A stretch of 64,000 nucleotides of DNA from Gammaproteobacteria bacterium. GTDB lineage: Bacteria > Pseudomonadota > Gammaproteobacteria > Xanthomonadales > Rhodanobacteraceae. Below, one piece after another: positions 34,900 through 43,205 of this stretch. The position numbers and the translations under genes are program-made. The notes below the pieces were generated by a model. It had not been told where the DNA came from. It saw nothing but the letters and a program-made list of their open reading frames with translations, and did no database searches. Each line of letters opens with the position of its first letter. Positions within the stretch are counted from its first letter, which is position 1. Where the stretch lies: positions 32,001 through 96,000 of the forward strand of contig JAJPJT010000005.1 in assembly GCA_021324095.1 (NCBI GenBank). Direction: 5' to 3'.

Positions 34900-35184
34900 T
34901 TACGGGGCACGGCTGTGGAGATCGCGCAAGGTTACAAAGCAGAACTCACACACCAGCACGATATCCATGAATTTCTCTACCTGTTCCGTCAGAGCGCCGA
35001 CTTCATTGAGTAACCGCTGGCAATCGTCGCACCAAGCCATCGGCTCCGGGTCGTCTGCCGTGGGTTCAACTTCGTTGAAGTCTGCAGGCGCAAGCTCGTC
35101 GCGAATGAGATGGCAACAAACGAACGCCGGCCGCACGTCTCCGTGAGTTCCGCATTTGATTGTTCGTTCACCCGGAGCGGTCAC
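34900..35184 (-). CDS. Small Cys/His-rich (putative zinc-binding) protein
   Basis: 94 residues from a GTG (TAPGERTIKCGTHGDVRPAF). Cys/His pairs occur as CGTHG, FVCCHLIRDE, WCDDCQ and VCEFCF, a pattern that suggests a structural zinc site. I recognise it as a recurring hypothetical family (CxxHG, FVCxHL, WCDDC) with no known function. It is convergent with the 4.5S RNA, its stop abutting the RNA end, and divergent in role from the moa genes that follow 9 bp upstream of its start. Confidence 0.75.
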   Translation of the reverse strand: MTAPGERTIKCGTHGDVRPAFVCCHLIRDELAPADFNEVEPTADDPEPMAWCDDCQRLLNEVGALTEQVEKFMDIVLVCEFCFVTLRDLHSRAP

Positions 35185-35193
35185 GATTACAGC

Positions 35194-35610
35194 CTATGTG
35201 GCGTTCGGATGCAACCACTCCGACGCGCCCTCGACGTAGTGTTCGCGTTTCCAGATCGGCACGCGCGCCTTGACCTGATCGATCACGTAACGGCAGGCGT
35301 CGAACGCCGCCGCGCGGTGCGCCGCAGACACGCCCGCCCACACCGCCACGTCGCCGAGCGCGAGATCGCCCACGCGATGCACGCAGACGATGCGCTCGAC
35401 GGCGAAACGTTCCTGCGCCTCCGCAACGATCCGCATTCCTTCGACTTGCGCAAGCTCGACATAAGCCTGGTAGGACAAGCCATCGACCGCGCGGCCGTCA
35501 TTGTGGTCACGCACACGCCCCTCGAAGCAGACCACGGCGCCTGCGCCAGCGGTTTCAAGTTCCCGCCGCAGCCTTTCGAAGTCGATCGGGGTTGCGCTGA
35601 TCGAGAACAC
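35194..35610 (-). CDS. moaE: Molybdopterin synthase catalytic subunit MoaE
   Basis: 138 residues. With MoaD it converts cPMP to molybdopterin. The FEGRVRDHNDGRAVDGLSYQAY block and the VHRVGDLALGDVAVWAG block are typical, and the catalytic lysines lie in DQVKARVPIWKREHY. It is last in the moaA-C-D-E operon, 2 bp after moaD. Confidence 0.96.
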   Translation of the reverse strand: MFSISATPIDFERLRRELETAGAGAVVCFEGRVRDHNDGRAVDGLSYQAYVELAQVEGMRIVAEAQERFAVERIVCVHRVGDLALGDVAVWAGVSAAHRAAAFDACRYVIDQVKARVPIWKREHYVEGASEWLHPNAT

Positions 35611-35612
35611 GA

Positions 35613-35852
35613 CTACCCACCACTTACCGGCGGCAGGAACACCACCTCGTCGTTGTCGGCGAGGCGCTGGTTCCAGTCCGTGAAGGCGCCGTTGACCGCA
35701 ACGCGCAGGCGATCCGGCGTGAAGGTGAAGCCATGGCGCGCCGCCAGTTCCGCGTACAACGCACGCGGATCGGCAGCATCGCTCGCGACCGATTCTTCGG
35801 AACGACCCGCCTCATCGCACAGCGAGGCGAAATACAGCAACCGGTACTTCAT
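35613..35852 (-). CDS. moaD: Molybdopterin synthase sulfur carrier MoaD
   Basis: 79 residues, ubiquitin-like fold, ending in the required Gly-Gly (FLPPVSGG) whose C-terminus is adenylated and thiocarboxylated. The start [16 protein letters not shown] overlaps moaC by 4 bp. It contains the conserved VAVNGAF and NDEVVFLPP strands. Confidence 0.95.
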   Translation of the reverse strand: MKYRLLYFASLCDEAGRSEESVASDAADPRALYAELAARHGFTFTPDRLRVAVNGAFTDWNQRLADNDEVVFLPPVSGG

Positions 35853-36364
35853 CGCGCACCATCCCGCTTGCGCGACACCACTTTTCCACCTTGGACATCG
35901 CGCTTGCCACCGGATTTTTCCAGCAGCCGCACGCGCTCGATCACGATTTCGTGCGACAGCGCCTTGCACATGTCGTACACCGTGAGCGCCGCCACACCGG
36001 CGCCGGTGAGTGCCTCCATCTCGACGCCGGTCTTGTGCGTGATCGCGACTTCGCAACGGATGGCCAATTCGGTGTCGGAGACGAATTCCGCCTCGATCCG
36101 GCAGCGCTCGATCGCCAGCGGATGGCAGAACGGAATCAACTCGTGCGTGCGCTTGGCCGCCATCGTTCCGGCCACGATGGCCGTATCGATCACCGGGCCT
36201 TTCTTGTTGCGCATGCCGGCTTCGCGCAAGACGTCGGCGACCGCTCGCGGAAACCGCACCACGGCTTCGGCTACCGCCACGCGCGCGGTGACGGCTTTTG
36301 CGCCGACGTCCACCATGCGCGGGTGATTGTCGGCAGCAACATGCGTCAGCGGCTTACGCGGCAT
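35849..36364 (-). CDS. moaC: Cyclic pyranopterin monophosphate synthase MoaC
   Basis: 171 residues completing the conversion of GTP to cPMP after MoaA. The conserved [17 protein letters not shown] opening, [29 protein letters not shown] and the [22 protein letters not shown] catalytic segments are intact. Its ATG follows the moaA stop with no spacing, and its stop overlaps moaD by 4 bp. Confidence 0.97.
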   Translation of the reverse strand: MPRKPLTHVAADNHPRMVDVGAKAVTARVAVAEAVVRFPRAVADVLREAGMRNKKGPVIDTAIVAGTMAAKRTHELIPFCHPLAIERCRIEAEFVSDTELAIRCEVAITHKTGVEMEALTGAGVAALTVYDMCKALSHEIVIERVRLLEKSGGKRDVQGGKVVSRKRDGAR

Positions 36365-37411
36365 TCAACCTCCAATACGATACATTTCGACATGCTCAAG
36401 CACACCCGCCGCGCGCAGCTCTGCGCGGCGTTCACTGTAGCGGTCGCCGCGAAGACTCCAGATGCCGGCGACGACCGCGCGCAATCCCGCGTCGGATTCG
36501 CCCCCACGCAGCAGCGCGCGCAGGTCGTGACCCGCGCGCGCGAACAGGCAGGTATACAGGCTGCCGTCGGCCGACAGCCGCGCGCGCGTGCAGCCGCCGC
36601 AGAATGGCTCGGTCACGGAATTGATGAAACCAATCTCGCCCGCGCCGTCACGAAAACGCCAGCGCCGCGAAGTGGATGCCGCACTGCGCGGCAGCGCTTC
36701 CAGCGGCCAATGCGCATCGATGCGGGCGACCAGTTCCGCGCCGGGCACGACGCGATCGCCGCGCCAGCCGTTGACCGTGCCGACATCCATGTATTCGATG
36801 AAGCGCACCACGTGCCCGGTGCCGCGGAATCGCGCAACAAGATCCAGCACACCATCGTCGTTCACGCCGCGCATCACGACACTATTGATCTTGACCGGTG
36901 CGAAGCCGGCCCGCTCCGCGGCAGCGATTCCTGCCTCGACCTGCGCAAGCTCGCCGCGCCCTCCGGACATGCTCCGGAACACCACCGGATCGACGCTGTC
37001 CATGCTCACCGTGATCCGGCGCAGGCCGGCATCGCGCAGCGGCTGCGCGAGTTTCGGCAGCAGCATGCCGTTGGTCGTGAGCGCCAGGTCCTCCACGCCT
37101 GCGATTGCCGCGAGCCGCGCGACGAGTACCGGCAGATCGCGGCGCAGCAGCGGTTCGCCGCCGGTCAGGCGCAGCTTGCGCACGCCGAGTGAAACGAATA
37201 TCCGCGCAAGGCGTTCGATCTCGTCGAAATCCAGCCGATCGCGCGCCCGCAGGAAAGCGTGATCGGCGGGGTACGCCTCTTCGGGCATGCAGTACGGGCA
37301 GCGGAAATTGCAGCGGTCGATCACCGAAATGCGCAGGTCTGCCAATGCGCGCCCGAGCGCATCGGGCGGCGCCGGCAAAATCTGCAGCGCAACGGGAGCT
37401 TCCGGCCTCAT
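36365..37411 (-). CDS. moaA: GTP 3',8-cyclase MoaA
   Basis: 348 residues from MRPEAPVALQILP. It is a radical SAM enzyme: the N-terminal 4Fe-4S cluster is bound by CNFRCPYC, the C-terminal cluster by CGGCTRARLSADGSLYTC, and the protein ends with the Gly-Gly tail needed for activity (YRIGG). It begins molybdenum cofactor synthesis. First gene of the moaA-C-D-E set, 13 bp after the MBL gene, so possibly co-transcribed with it. Confidence 0.96.
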   Translation of the reverse strand: MRPEAPVALQILPAPPDALGRALADLRISVIDRCNFRCPYCMPEEAYPADHAFLRARDRLDFDEIERLARIFVSLGVRKLRLTGGEPLLRRDLPVLVARLAAIAGVEDLALTTNGMLLPKLAQPLRDAGLRRITVSMDSVDPVVFRSMSGGRGELAQVEAGIAAAERAGFAPVKINSVVMRGVNDDGVLDLVARFRGTGHVVRFIEYMDVGTVNGWRGDRVVPGAELVARIDAHWPLEALPRSAASTSRRWRFRDGAGEIGFINSVTEPFCGGCTRARLSADGSLYTCLFARAGHDLRALLRGGESDAGLRAVVAGIWSLRGDRYSERRAELRAAGVLEHVEMYRIGG

Positions 37412-37424
37412 CGAACGTGTCTCA

Positions 37425-38246
37425 TCAACCGGCCTCCGCACGAACCGGCTGCGGAACGTGCAGGGGATAGCGGCCGTCCGGCACGGCGACCTTGAAGCCG
37501 CGTTCGCGCAGGATCTGCGCGTCGGCTTCGCTGCCGTAGTGGTACAGCAAAAGCCGCGCACGCAGTTCGGCCGGGTATTCGCGCTCGATATCCGCAACGC
37601 CGGTGTGGGACGGATTGCCGATCAACGCACAATCATGCGCCACCAAGGTGTGATCATCGGTCACGCAAGAGAGCACTTCCGGAATCGGACGCGTGTCGCC
37701 TGTCCACGCGAAACACCCGCGCAACGCCACGCCGAAGGAGGTGCCGGGCACGTGGTGGCGCGTCGCGAAAACATCGAACCACCAGCCATCCAGCCAGAAG
37801 CCGCGCGAACACGGGATCAGCCAGAATCCTTCCCAGAAATTCGCCCCGCCTTCGGCGATGGCGCCCGGGTAATCCGCAACGCGCGCCTGCAGGATCGGCA
37901 TGAGGTTCGCATGCATGAACATCTTGATCCGGCCGCGCTGCGCCGGATTGAACCAGGCCGCATGAAACAGGCGCTCCAGTCCGGCGACGTGGTCCATGTG
38001 CCCGTGCGTGATGAATACGGCGGATGGTTGCGTACGATAGTTGCGCAGATAATGCTCGAGCGTGCCGGGACCGCAATCGACAAGCAGCATCGGCACGCCG
38101 TCGCGTTCGAGGACCGCCCCGGACGACCCGAGGTCCACCGCGCTCGCCGCGCCGGTGCCGAGAACGTGCAGCGACCACACGTGTTCACGCGTGTCCGGTT
38201 CGTGGGCGCGCAGATCGGCGTCTGCATCAGCCGTCGTCGTCTTCAT
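37425..38246 (-). CDS. Metallo-beta-lactamase-fold hydrolase
   Basis: 273 residues. The metal site is THGHMDHVAG (about residues 80-89), with further ligands in FATRHHVPG, WTGDTRPIPE and the VAHDC/LYHYG region. The closest type is an RNase Z-like or arylsulfatase-like MBL protein, since the glycine-rich LGTGAASAVD and PGTLEHYL motifs occur; no specific function is shown. It overlaps the upstream kdkA stop by 4 bp. Confidence 0.82.
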   Translation of the reverse strand: MKTTTADADADLRAHEPDTREHVWSLHVLGTGAASAVDLGSSGAVLERDGVPMLLVDCGPGTLEHYLRNYRTQPSAVFITHGHMDHVAGLERLFHAAWFNPAQRGRIKMFMHANLMPILQARVADYPGAIAEGGANFWEGFWLIPCSRGFWLDGWWFDVFATRHHVPGTSFGVALRGCFAWTGDTRPIPEVLSCVTDDHTLVAHDCALIGNPSHTGVADIEREYPAELRARLLLYHYGSEADAQILRERGFKVAVPDGRYPLHVPQPVRAEAG

Positions 38247-39028
38247 GTTCCTGTTCCGAGAGCGCGATTTTCGAGAGCACGTCCGTAGGCGCGCATCAAC
38301 GGCGCCCAGATTTCGCGGTCGAGGGCCGCCTCGTCATGGTCGCACGCGCCCACCTTCAGCAGCGAACGCTTCAGCCGCGCGAGATTGCCGAGCTTCCAGG
38401 CTGTTCCCGTCGCGCGGATCTCGCCCCGGTCGAAATCGACCAGCCACAGGCCACTGCTCGCCACGAGGATATTGTGCGCGTTCAAGTCCGCGTGATCCAC
38501 GCCGGCGAGGTGGAAGCGCGCAACCAGGGTACCCACCCGTTCGGCCAAGTCGTCGCCGAATAGTCCCGCTGCGATGGTTTCCGCAAGGGTCTGCACGTTT
38601 TCGATCGCGCGTGTGATCAAGTCTGCCGTGTAATAAAGCCCGTGGCGCACATAGCGCGCCGCAATGGGCAACGGCACCGGCAGTCCGCGCATCGTCAGTT
38701 CCACGAGCAGATGGAACTCGGCGAAGCCGCGGCTGCGGGCGCGCCCGTTCCATAGGTAGCGGTCGCCAAGCAAGGGCGTCATCCAGCCGCCACGCCGGTA
38801 ATGGCGCAACACGCATCGGCCGACCGGTGTGTCGAGCATCGCGATGCCGCCGCGTCCACCGCTGGCGGTGACGATCCGATCCTGCGACTCCCACCAGCTT
38901 CGATCGAACCACGCCGCCGTCGGCGGCTCCGCCATGTTTGCGTCAAACACCATTGCACCGGTCCCGGATGCGACAATGCGCGGGTCCACCACGTGGCGTG
39001 CAATATCTGGATGCGTTGACGTCCTCAC
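38243..39028 (-). CDS. kdkA: 3-deoxy-D-manno-octulosonic acid kinase
   Basis: 261 residues from a GTG; an ATG at 38953 (MVFDANMAEPP) is an alternative start giving 236. The protein-kinase-like fold has LRHYRRGGWM near the N-terminus, the catalytic loop GVDHADLNAHNILV and the metal motif LVDFDRGEIR, which match KdkA, the inner-membrane kinase that phosphorylates Kdo in LPS core. The neighbouring divergent heptosyltransferase supports an LPS role. Confidence 0.88.
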   Translation of the reverse strand: MRTSTHPDIARHVVDPRIVASGTGAMVFDANMAEPPTAAWFDRSWWESQDRIVTASGGRGGIAMLDTPVGRCVLRHYRRGGWMTPLLGDRYLWNGRARSRGFAEFHLLVELTMRGLPVPLPIAARYVRHGLYYTADLITRAIENVQTLAETIAAGLFGDDLAERVGTLVARFHLAGVDHADLNAHNILVASSGLWLVDFDRGEIRATGTAWKLGNLARLKRSLLKVGACDHDEAALDREIWAPLMRAYGRALENRALGTGT

Positions 39029-39049
39029 CTTGCAAGTCTAGCAAGCCCG

Positions 39050-40096
39050 ATGGCCGAACCCCTCGAATCGCTTTGCCTGTTGCGCACTTCCGCCCTCGGC
39101 GACGTCACGCATGTCGTGCCGCTGGTGCGCACGTTGCAGTCAACATGGCCCGCGACGCGGCTCACCTGGATCGTCGGCAAGCTGGAACACAGGCTGGTGG
39201 GCGACATCGCCGACGTCGAGTTCGTGGTATTCGACAAGGCTGCCGGCGCGGCAGGCTACCGCGTGGTGCGCCGCGCACTCGCGGGGCGCCGCTTCGGCGC
39301 GCTGCTGCACATGCAGGTCGCGTTGCGGGCCAACCTGCTCAGCCTCGCGGTGCATGCCGAGCGCCGGATCGGCTACGACCACGCGCGTGCCAAGGACCTG
39401 CACGGATTGTTCGTGCGGGAACGCATCCCCGCGCGCACGGGCGAGCACGTGCTGGATGCGATCGGCAGTTTCGTCGAGCCGCTGGGTCTCAGGCAAACGC
39501 AAGTTCGCTGGGACATTCCGATCCCGGCCGAGGCACACGCGTGGGCCGATGCGCAATGGTCCGACGACGGGCAACCGACGCTGATCATCAGCGCCGCGTC
39601 CAGCCACGCCGTGCGCAACTGGCGCGCCGACCGCTACGCCACCGTCGCCGACCATGCGGCACGCGCCTTGCGGATGCGCGTGGTAATGACCGGCGGGCCC
39701 TCCGCAGCCGAGCGCGCGTTGGGCGATGCGATCCTCGCCAAGATGGAAACGCGCCCGCTCGACCTGATCGGACGCGATACGCTGAAACGTGCACTTGCGC
39801 TTTATCAGCGCGCATCCATCGTGCTGACGCCCGACGCAGGCCCGATGCACATGGCCAATGCGGTCGGCGCGCGCGTGCTGGGTCTGCACGCCGCGAGCAA
39901 TCCCGCGCGATCCGGGCCCTATTCCGACCGCCGCTGGTGCGTCGACCGTTACGATGACGCCGCGCGCAAATACCTGCACAAATCCGCAACGGAAGTCCCG
40001 TGGGGCACCAAGATCGAATACCCCGGCGTGATGGATCTCGTCACGGTGGAAGAGGTGATCGCAAAACTGGAAGCGGCGATGAAAGAAACGTCGTAA
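39050..40096 (+). CDS. Lipopolysaccharide heptosyltransferase (GT9 family, WaaC-type)
   Basis: 348 residues of the GT-B fold. The N-terminal LLRTSALGDVTHVVPLVRTL and the C-terminal TPDAGPMHMANAVGARVLGLH motif are characteristic of ADP-heptose transferases, including the DAGxxH ADP-heptose binding stretch. It probably adds heptose to Kdo of the inner LPS core, given kdkA across the divergent 21-bp gap. WaaC versus WaaF cannot be settled here. The following 106 bp to the convergent DUF6165 gene show no clear terminator. Confidence 0.9.
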   Translation: MAEPLESLCLLRTSALGDVTHVVPLVRTLQSTWPATRLTWIVGKLEHRLVGDIADVEFVVFDKAAGAAGYRVVRRALAGRRFGALLHMQVALRANLLSLAVHAERRIGYDHARAKDLHGLFVRERIPARTGEHVLDAIGSFVEPLGLRQTQVRWDIPIPAEAHAWADAQWSDDGQPTLIISAASSHAVRNWRADRYATVADHAARALRMRVVMTGGPSAAERALGDAILAKMETRPLDLIGRDTLKRALALYQRASIVLTPDAGPMHMANAVGARVLGLHAASNPARSGPYSDRRWCVDRYDDAARKYLHKSATEVPWGTKIEYPGVMDLVTVEEVIAKLEAAMKETS

Positions 40097-40203
40097 CGCG
40101 TAGCCTGCAGAACGAAGTGATTGCGTTGCAGAGCCTGTCTGGACTTGATCCGGGGTGCAGATGCAGTCGCCGCTGAACACCTTCACCCGGGCTACACGAC
40201 GAG

Positions 40204-40605
40204 CTAAAGCGAGCCGCCGTATTCCTGATAGGACTTTTCTTCCACCAGCCGCGAACCCAATTTGAGGTTGATCGCGCGCTTGACCGCCGCCCGCCGGTCA
40301 TTGGTGTGATACACCGCCCGCGCCAGCTCGATGAAGTGCGCGTCGAAGGCCTGGTCGCGTTCCTTCACGCGGATTTCATCTTCGATTTCCCAGAGCGCTT
40401 CATTGATGTGTTTCAGCTCGGCGCGTTCCGCCGCGATATCGATGCGTGACGCAGCATCGCCGTTCCACAGCGCATCCAGCAACTGCAGTTCGTCGCGCAC
40501 GTTTTTCAGCTTGGCCAAATCGGTCATCCGTTCGGATTTGATTTCGAGGATCGTGATCTTGTCGATCAGTTCGCCGTAGGAAACGGGTGCGGAGATCAGG
40601 CTCAT
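40204..40605 (-). CDS. DUF6165 family protein
   Basis: 133 residues from MSLISAPVSYGELIDKITIL. The protein is highly helical and charged (EIKSERMTDLAKLKNVRDEL, LWEIEDEIRVKERDQAFDAHF). It matches a family of small proteins often found near LPS or glycosyltransferase genes. No catalytic motif is visible. It is convergent with the heptosyltransferase gene. Confidence 0.75.
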   Translation of the reverse strand: MSLISAPVSYGELIDKITILEIKSERMTDLAKLKNVRDELQLLDALWNGDAASRIDIAAERAELKHINEALWEIEDEIRVKERDQAFDAHFIELARAVYHTNDRRAAVKRAINLKLGSRLVEEKSYQEYGGSL

Positions 40606-40743
40606 TCGGGAATCGCTCAGAAGAATTACGCGCAGCGTAACAAGGCGCTGGGCCTTGCACACCTGTCCCTTGCATTTCAGACGACGCTCCCCACAGTTCA
40701 ACGTGTGCCCCGATGCGACACGCCGAACTCATGGAGTACAGCG

Positions 40744-41439
40744 ATGAAGATTCTGATGGTGCTGACCTCGCACGGCCAGCTTGGTGATACCGGCAAAACC
40801 ACCGGTTTGTGGCTGGAGGAACTGGCCGCACCCTACTACGTCTTCAAGGATGCGGGCGCCAGCGTCACGCTGGCTTCACCGTCAGGTGGCGCGCCGCCGA
40901 TCGATCCCAACAGCGAACAGCCCGACAGCCAGACGAATGCCACCCGGCGGTTCCGTGCCGATTCCGTTGCAATGCAGGCGCTTTCGCACACCCACAAGCT
41001 CGTGGACATCGACACGGAAAACTTTGACGCGGTGTTCTACCCCGGAGGGCACGGGCCGCTGTGGGATCTCGCCAGCAACGACGACTCCCTGCGCGTGATC
41101 GAGACGCTGTATGCCGAAGGCAAGCCCGTCGCCGCGGTCTGCCACGGTCCGGCGGCACTGCGCGACGCGCGGGGACCGTTCGGCCTGCCGCTGCTGCGCG
41201 GCAAGGCCGTCACCGGGTTTTCCGATTCCGAGGAACGCGCGACAGGACTCATCGACGAGGTGCCATTCCTGGTCGAGGATATGCTGAAGGAAAACGGCGG
41301 CATGTATTCGAGTGCCGCGGATTGGCAGTCCCACGTGGTAGTTTCGGGCAACCTCATCACCGGTCAGAATCCCGCATCGTCGACCGACGCAGCGAAAGCC
41401 GTGCTGGAGCAGTTGCAGCAGCAGGCGATTGCCGCCTGA
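40744..41439 (+). CDS. DJ-1/PfpI superfamily protein (type 1 glutamine amidotransferase domain)
   Basis: 231 residues. The nucleophile Cys is in VAAVCHGPAAL (about residue 138) and the strand motif AVFYPGGHGPLWDLA is typical of Hsp31/YajL-type proteins, with the conserved GKTTGLWLEELAAPY near the N-terminus. Such proteins act as glyoxalases or chaperones against carbonyl stress. It is monocistronic; the ATG at 40744 follows an AGCG-rich leader. The substrate cannot be assigned. Confidence 0.88.
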   Translation: MKILMVLTSHGQLGDTGKTTGLWLEELAAPYYVFKDAGASVTLASPSGGAPPIDPNSEQPDSQTNATRRFRADSVAMQALSHTHKLVDIDTENFDAVFYPGGHGPLWDLASNDDSLRVIETLYAEGKPVAAVCHGPAALRDARGPFGLPLLRGKAVTGFSDSEERATGLIDEVPFLVEDMLKENGGMYSSAADWQSHVVVSGNLITGQNPASSTDAAKAVLEQLQQQAIAA

Positions 41440-41525
41440 ATCCCGCGGCACGTGGATGGGCTGGGTCGACTGCGGCCGCCAGGCGCGCCGACGTGATCGT
41501 TGCGTAAAGACGCTCGTTCGCTCGA

Positions 41526-43181
41526 TCAATGCGATGACGGGTTACGACCCGGTTCCGCCGACGCGCTCGATTTCTGCGTGTATGGATCGATTCCGGCCGG
41601 CGCAGGCAAGGCTTTCAGAAACTCCGGATTTCGCCGCGCGTGGGTGGCTTGCTCGTAGGCGTAGGCGATGCCGATCAACGTCGGCTCGCTCCACTTGCGC
41701 CCGAAGAACAGCATGCCGACCGGAAGGCCGTGCACGAAGCCAGCTGGCACCGTGATCGATGGGTAACCTGCCACCGCGGCGGGACCATACGACGAGGGCA
41801 GATCCGGATCGCCGTTCACCAGATCGATCCGCCATGCGGGATCTTGGGCGGGGGCCAGCAGCGCATCCAAATGTTTTGCGTTCATCACGGCGTCGATGCC
41901 TTCGGGACCGGCCAGCTTCCGCAACTTCGCCAGCGCATCCGTGTAGGCCTTGTCGGTGAGCGGACCCTCGGCTTCCGCCTTGATGAAGGTTTCCTGCCCG
42001 AACCAGGGCATCTCTTCCGCTGCGTGTGCCTTGTCGAAGGCGATCAAATCGGCGAGCGTATGCACCTTCAATCCCTTCCGCGTAGCGAGATAGGCGTTGA
42101 TGCCGTGCTTGAACTCGTACCGCAGCACGGTCGTCTCGGCCTTGCCGTAATCGTTGACGTGCGGAATTTTCACCGGGTCGACGACGATGGCGCCGTGTGC
42201 GCGCAACACCTTTACCGTCTCGTCCAGCAGGCGCGTCACGTCCGGATTGTCGTCGACCAGATCGCGCACCACGCCGATGCGCTTGCCTTTGAGCGCATTA
42301 GCATCGAGAAACTTCGTGTAATCCGTCGCATGCTGGTCCGCATCCCTGGTCGCCGGATCGCGGGGATCAGTGCCCGCGATCGCGGTCAGCACGATCGCGG
42401 CATCGCGTACGTCGCGCGCGATCGGCCCCGCCGTATCCTGCGTCGAGCTGATGGGCACGATGCCGGCCCGGCTCACCAGACCCACGGTCGGCTTGATGCC
42501 CACCACCCCGTTCGCCGCCGAAGGGCAGATGACGGAACCGTTGGTTTCGGTGCCGATCGCGACCGTGACAAACCCCGCCGCAACCGCCGCCGCAGAGCCT
42601 GAGCTCGATCCGCATGCGGTGCGATCCAGCACGTAGGGATTGCGCGTCAATCCGCCTCGCCCGCTCCAGCCGCTGGTCGCACGGCTCGAACGGAAGTTCG
42701 CCCACTCGCTGAGATTGGTCTTGCCCATGATCACTGCGCCGGCCTTGCGCAGTTTCGCCGCCACGGTTGCATCGCGCGGCGCCGGCGCGCCCAGCAACGC
42801 CAGCGATCCTGCCGTGGTCGGCATTTTGTCGCCGGTGTCGATGTTCGCCTTCAAGAGAATCGGGATGCCCCATAGCGGATCGTGTTTCCCTTTGCTGCGA
42901 TTGACGTCGCGTTCCTTCGCGATCTTAATCGCATCAGGATTCAGTTCGATCACCGAATTCACCCGCGGTCCGGCCTGGTCGAGCGCGTCGATGCGCTGGA
43001 TGAAATCACGCACGAGCTGCTGCGAATCCAGCCTTCCGGCTGCCATCTGCTGCTGCAGGCTGGAGATGCTGGCGTATTCGATGGAAGCGTCGGATGACGC
43101 AGCAGATGGTGTCGACATGGCCGTCGTGCAAATGCCGCACAAGAGCGCGGCGGTACCGATTCCAAAAACACGAAGCTTCAT
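41526..43181 (-). CDS. Secreted amidase (amidase signature family)
   Basis: 551 residues from an ATG preceded by GGAGGGAGG. A signal peptide (MKLRVFGIGTAALLCGICTT) directs export. The Ser-cisSer-Lys triad fits: Lys in GIPILLKANIDTGD, the Ser/cis-Ser pair in CGSSSGSAAAVAAG and the nucleophile region ETNGSVICPSA. The C-terminal AGYPSITVPAGF is typical. It likely hydrolyses amides in the periplasm. The gene next door is a gamma-glutamyltransferase, also exported, suggesting joint peptide or amide scavenging. Confidence 0.93.
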   Translation of the reverse strand: MKLRVFGIGTAALLCGICTTAMSTPSAASSDASIEYASISSLQQQMAAGRLDSQQLVRDFIQRIDALDQAGPRVNSVIELNPDAIKIAKERDVNRSKGKHDPLWGIPILLKANIDTGDKMPTTAGSLALLGAPAPRDATVAAKLRKAGAVIMGKTNLSEWANFRSSRATSGWSGRGGLTRNPYVLDRTACGSSSGSAAAVAAGFVTVAIGTETNGSVICPSAANGVVGIKPTVGLVSRAGIVPISSTQDTAGPIARDVRDAAIVLTAIAGTDPRDPATRDADQHATDYTKFLDANALKGKRIGVVRDLVDDNPDVTRLLDETVKVLRAHGAIVVDPVKIPHVNDYGKAETTVLRYEFKHGINAYLATRKGLKVHTLADLIAFDKAHAAEEMPWFGQETFIKAEAEGPLTDKAYTDALAKLRKLAGPEGIDAVMNAKHLDALLAPAQDPAWRIDLVNGDPDLPSSYGPAAVAGYPSITVPAGFVHGLPVGMLFFGRKWSEPTLIGIAYAYEQATHARRNPEFLKALPAPAGIDPYTQKSSASAEPGRNPSSH

Positions 43182-43205
43182 GGTTCCTCCCTCCAATCGG
43201 CTACT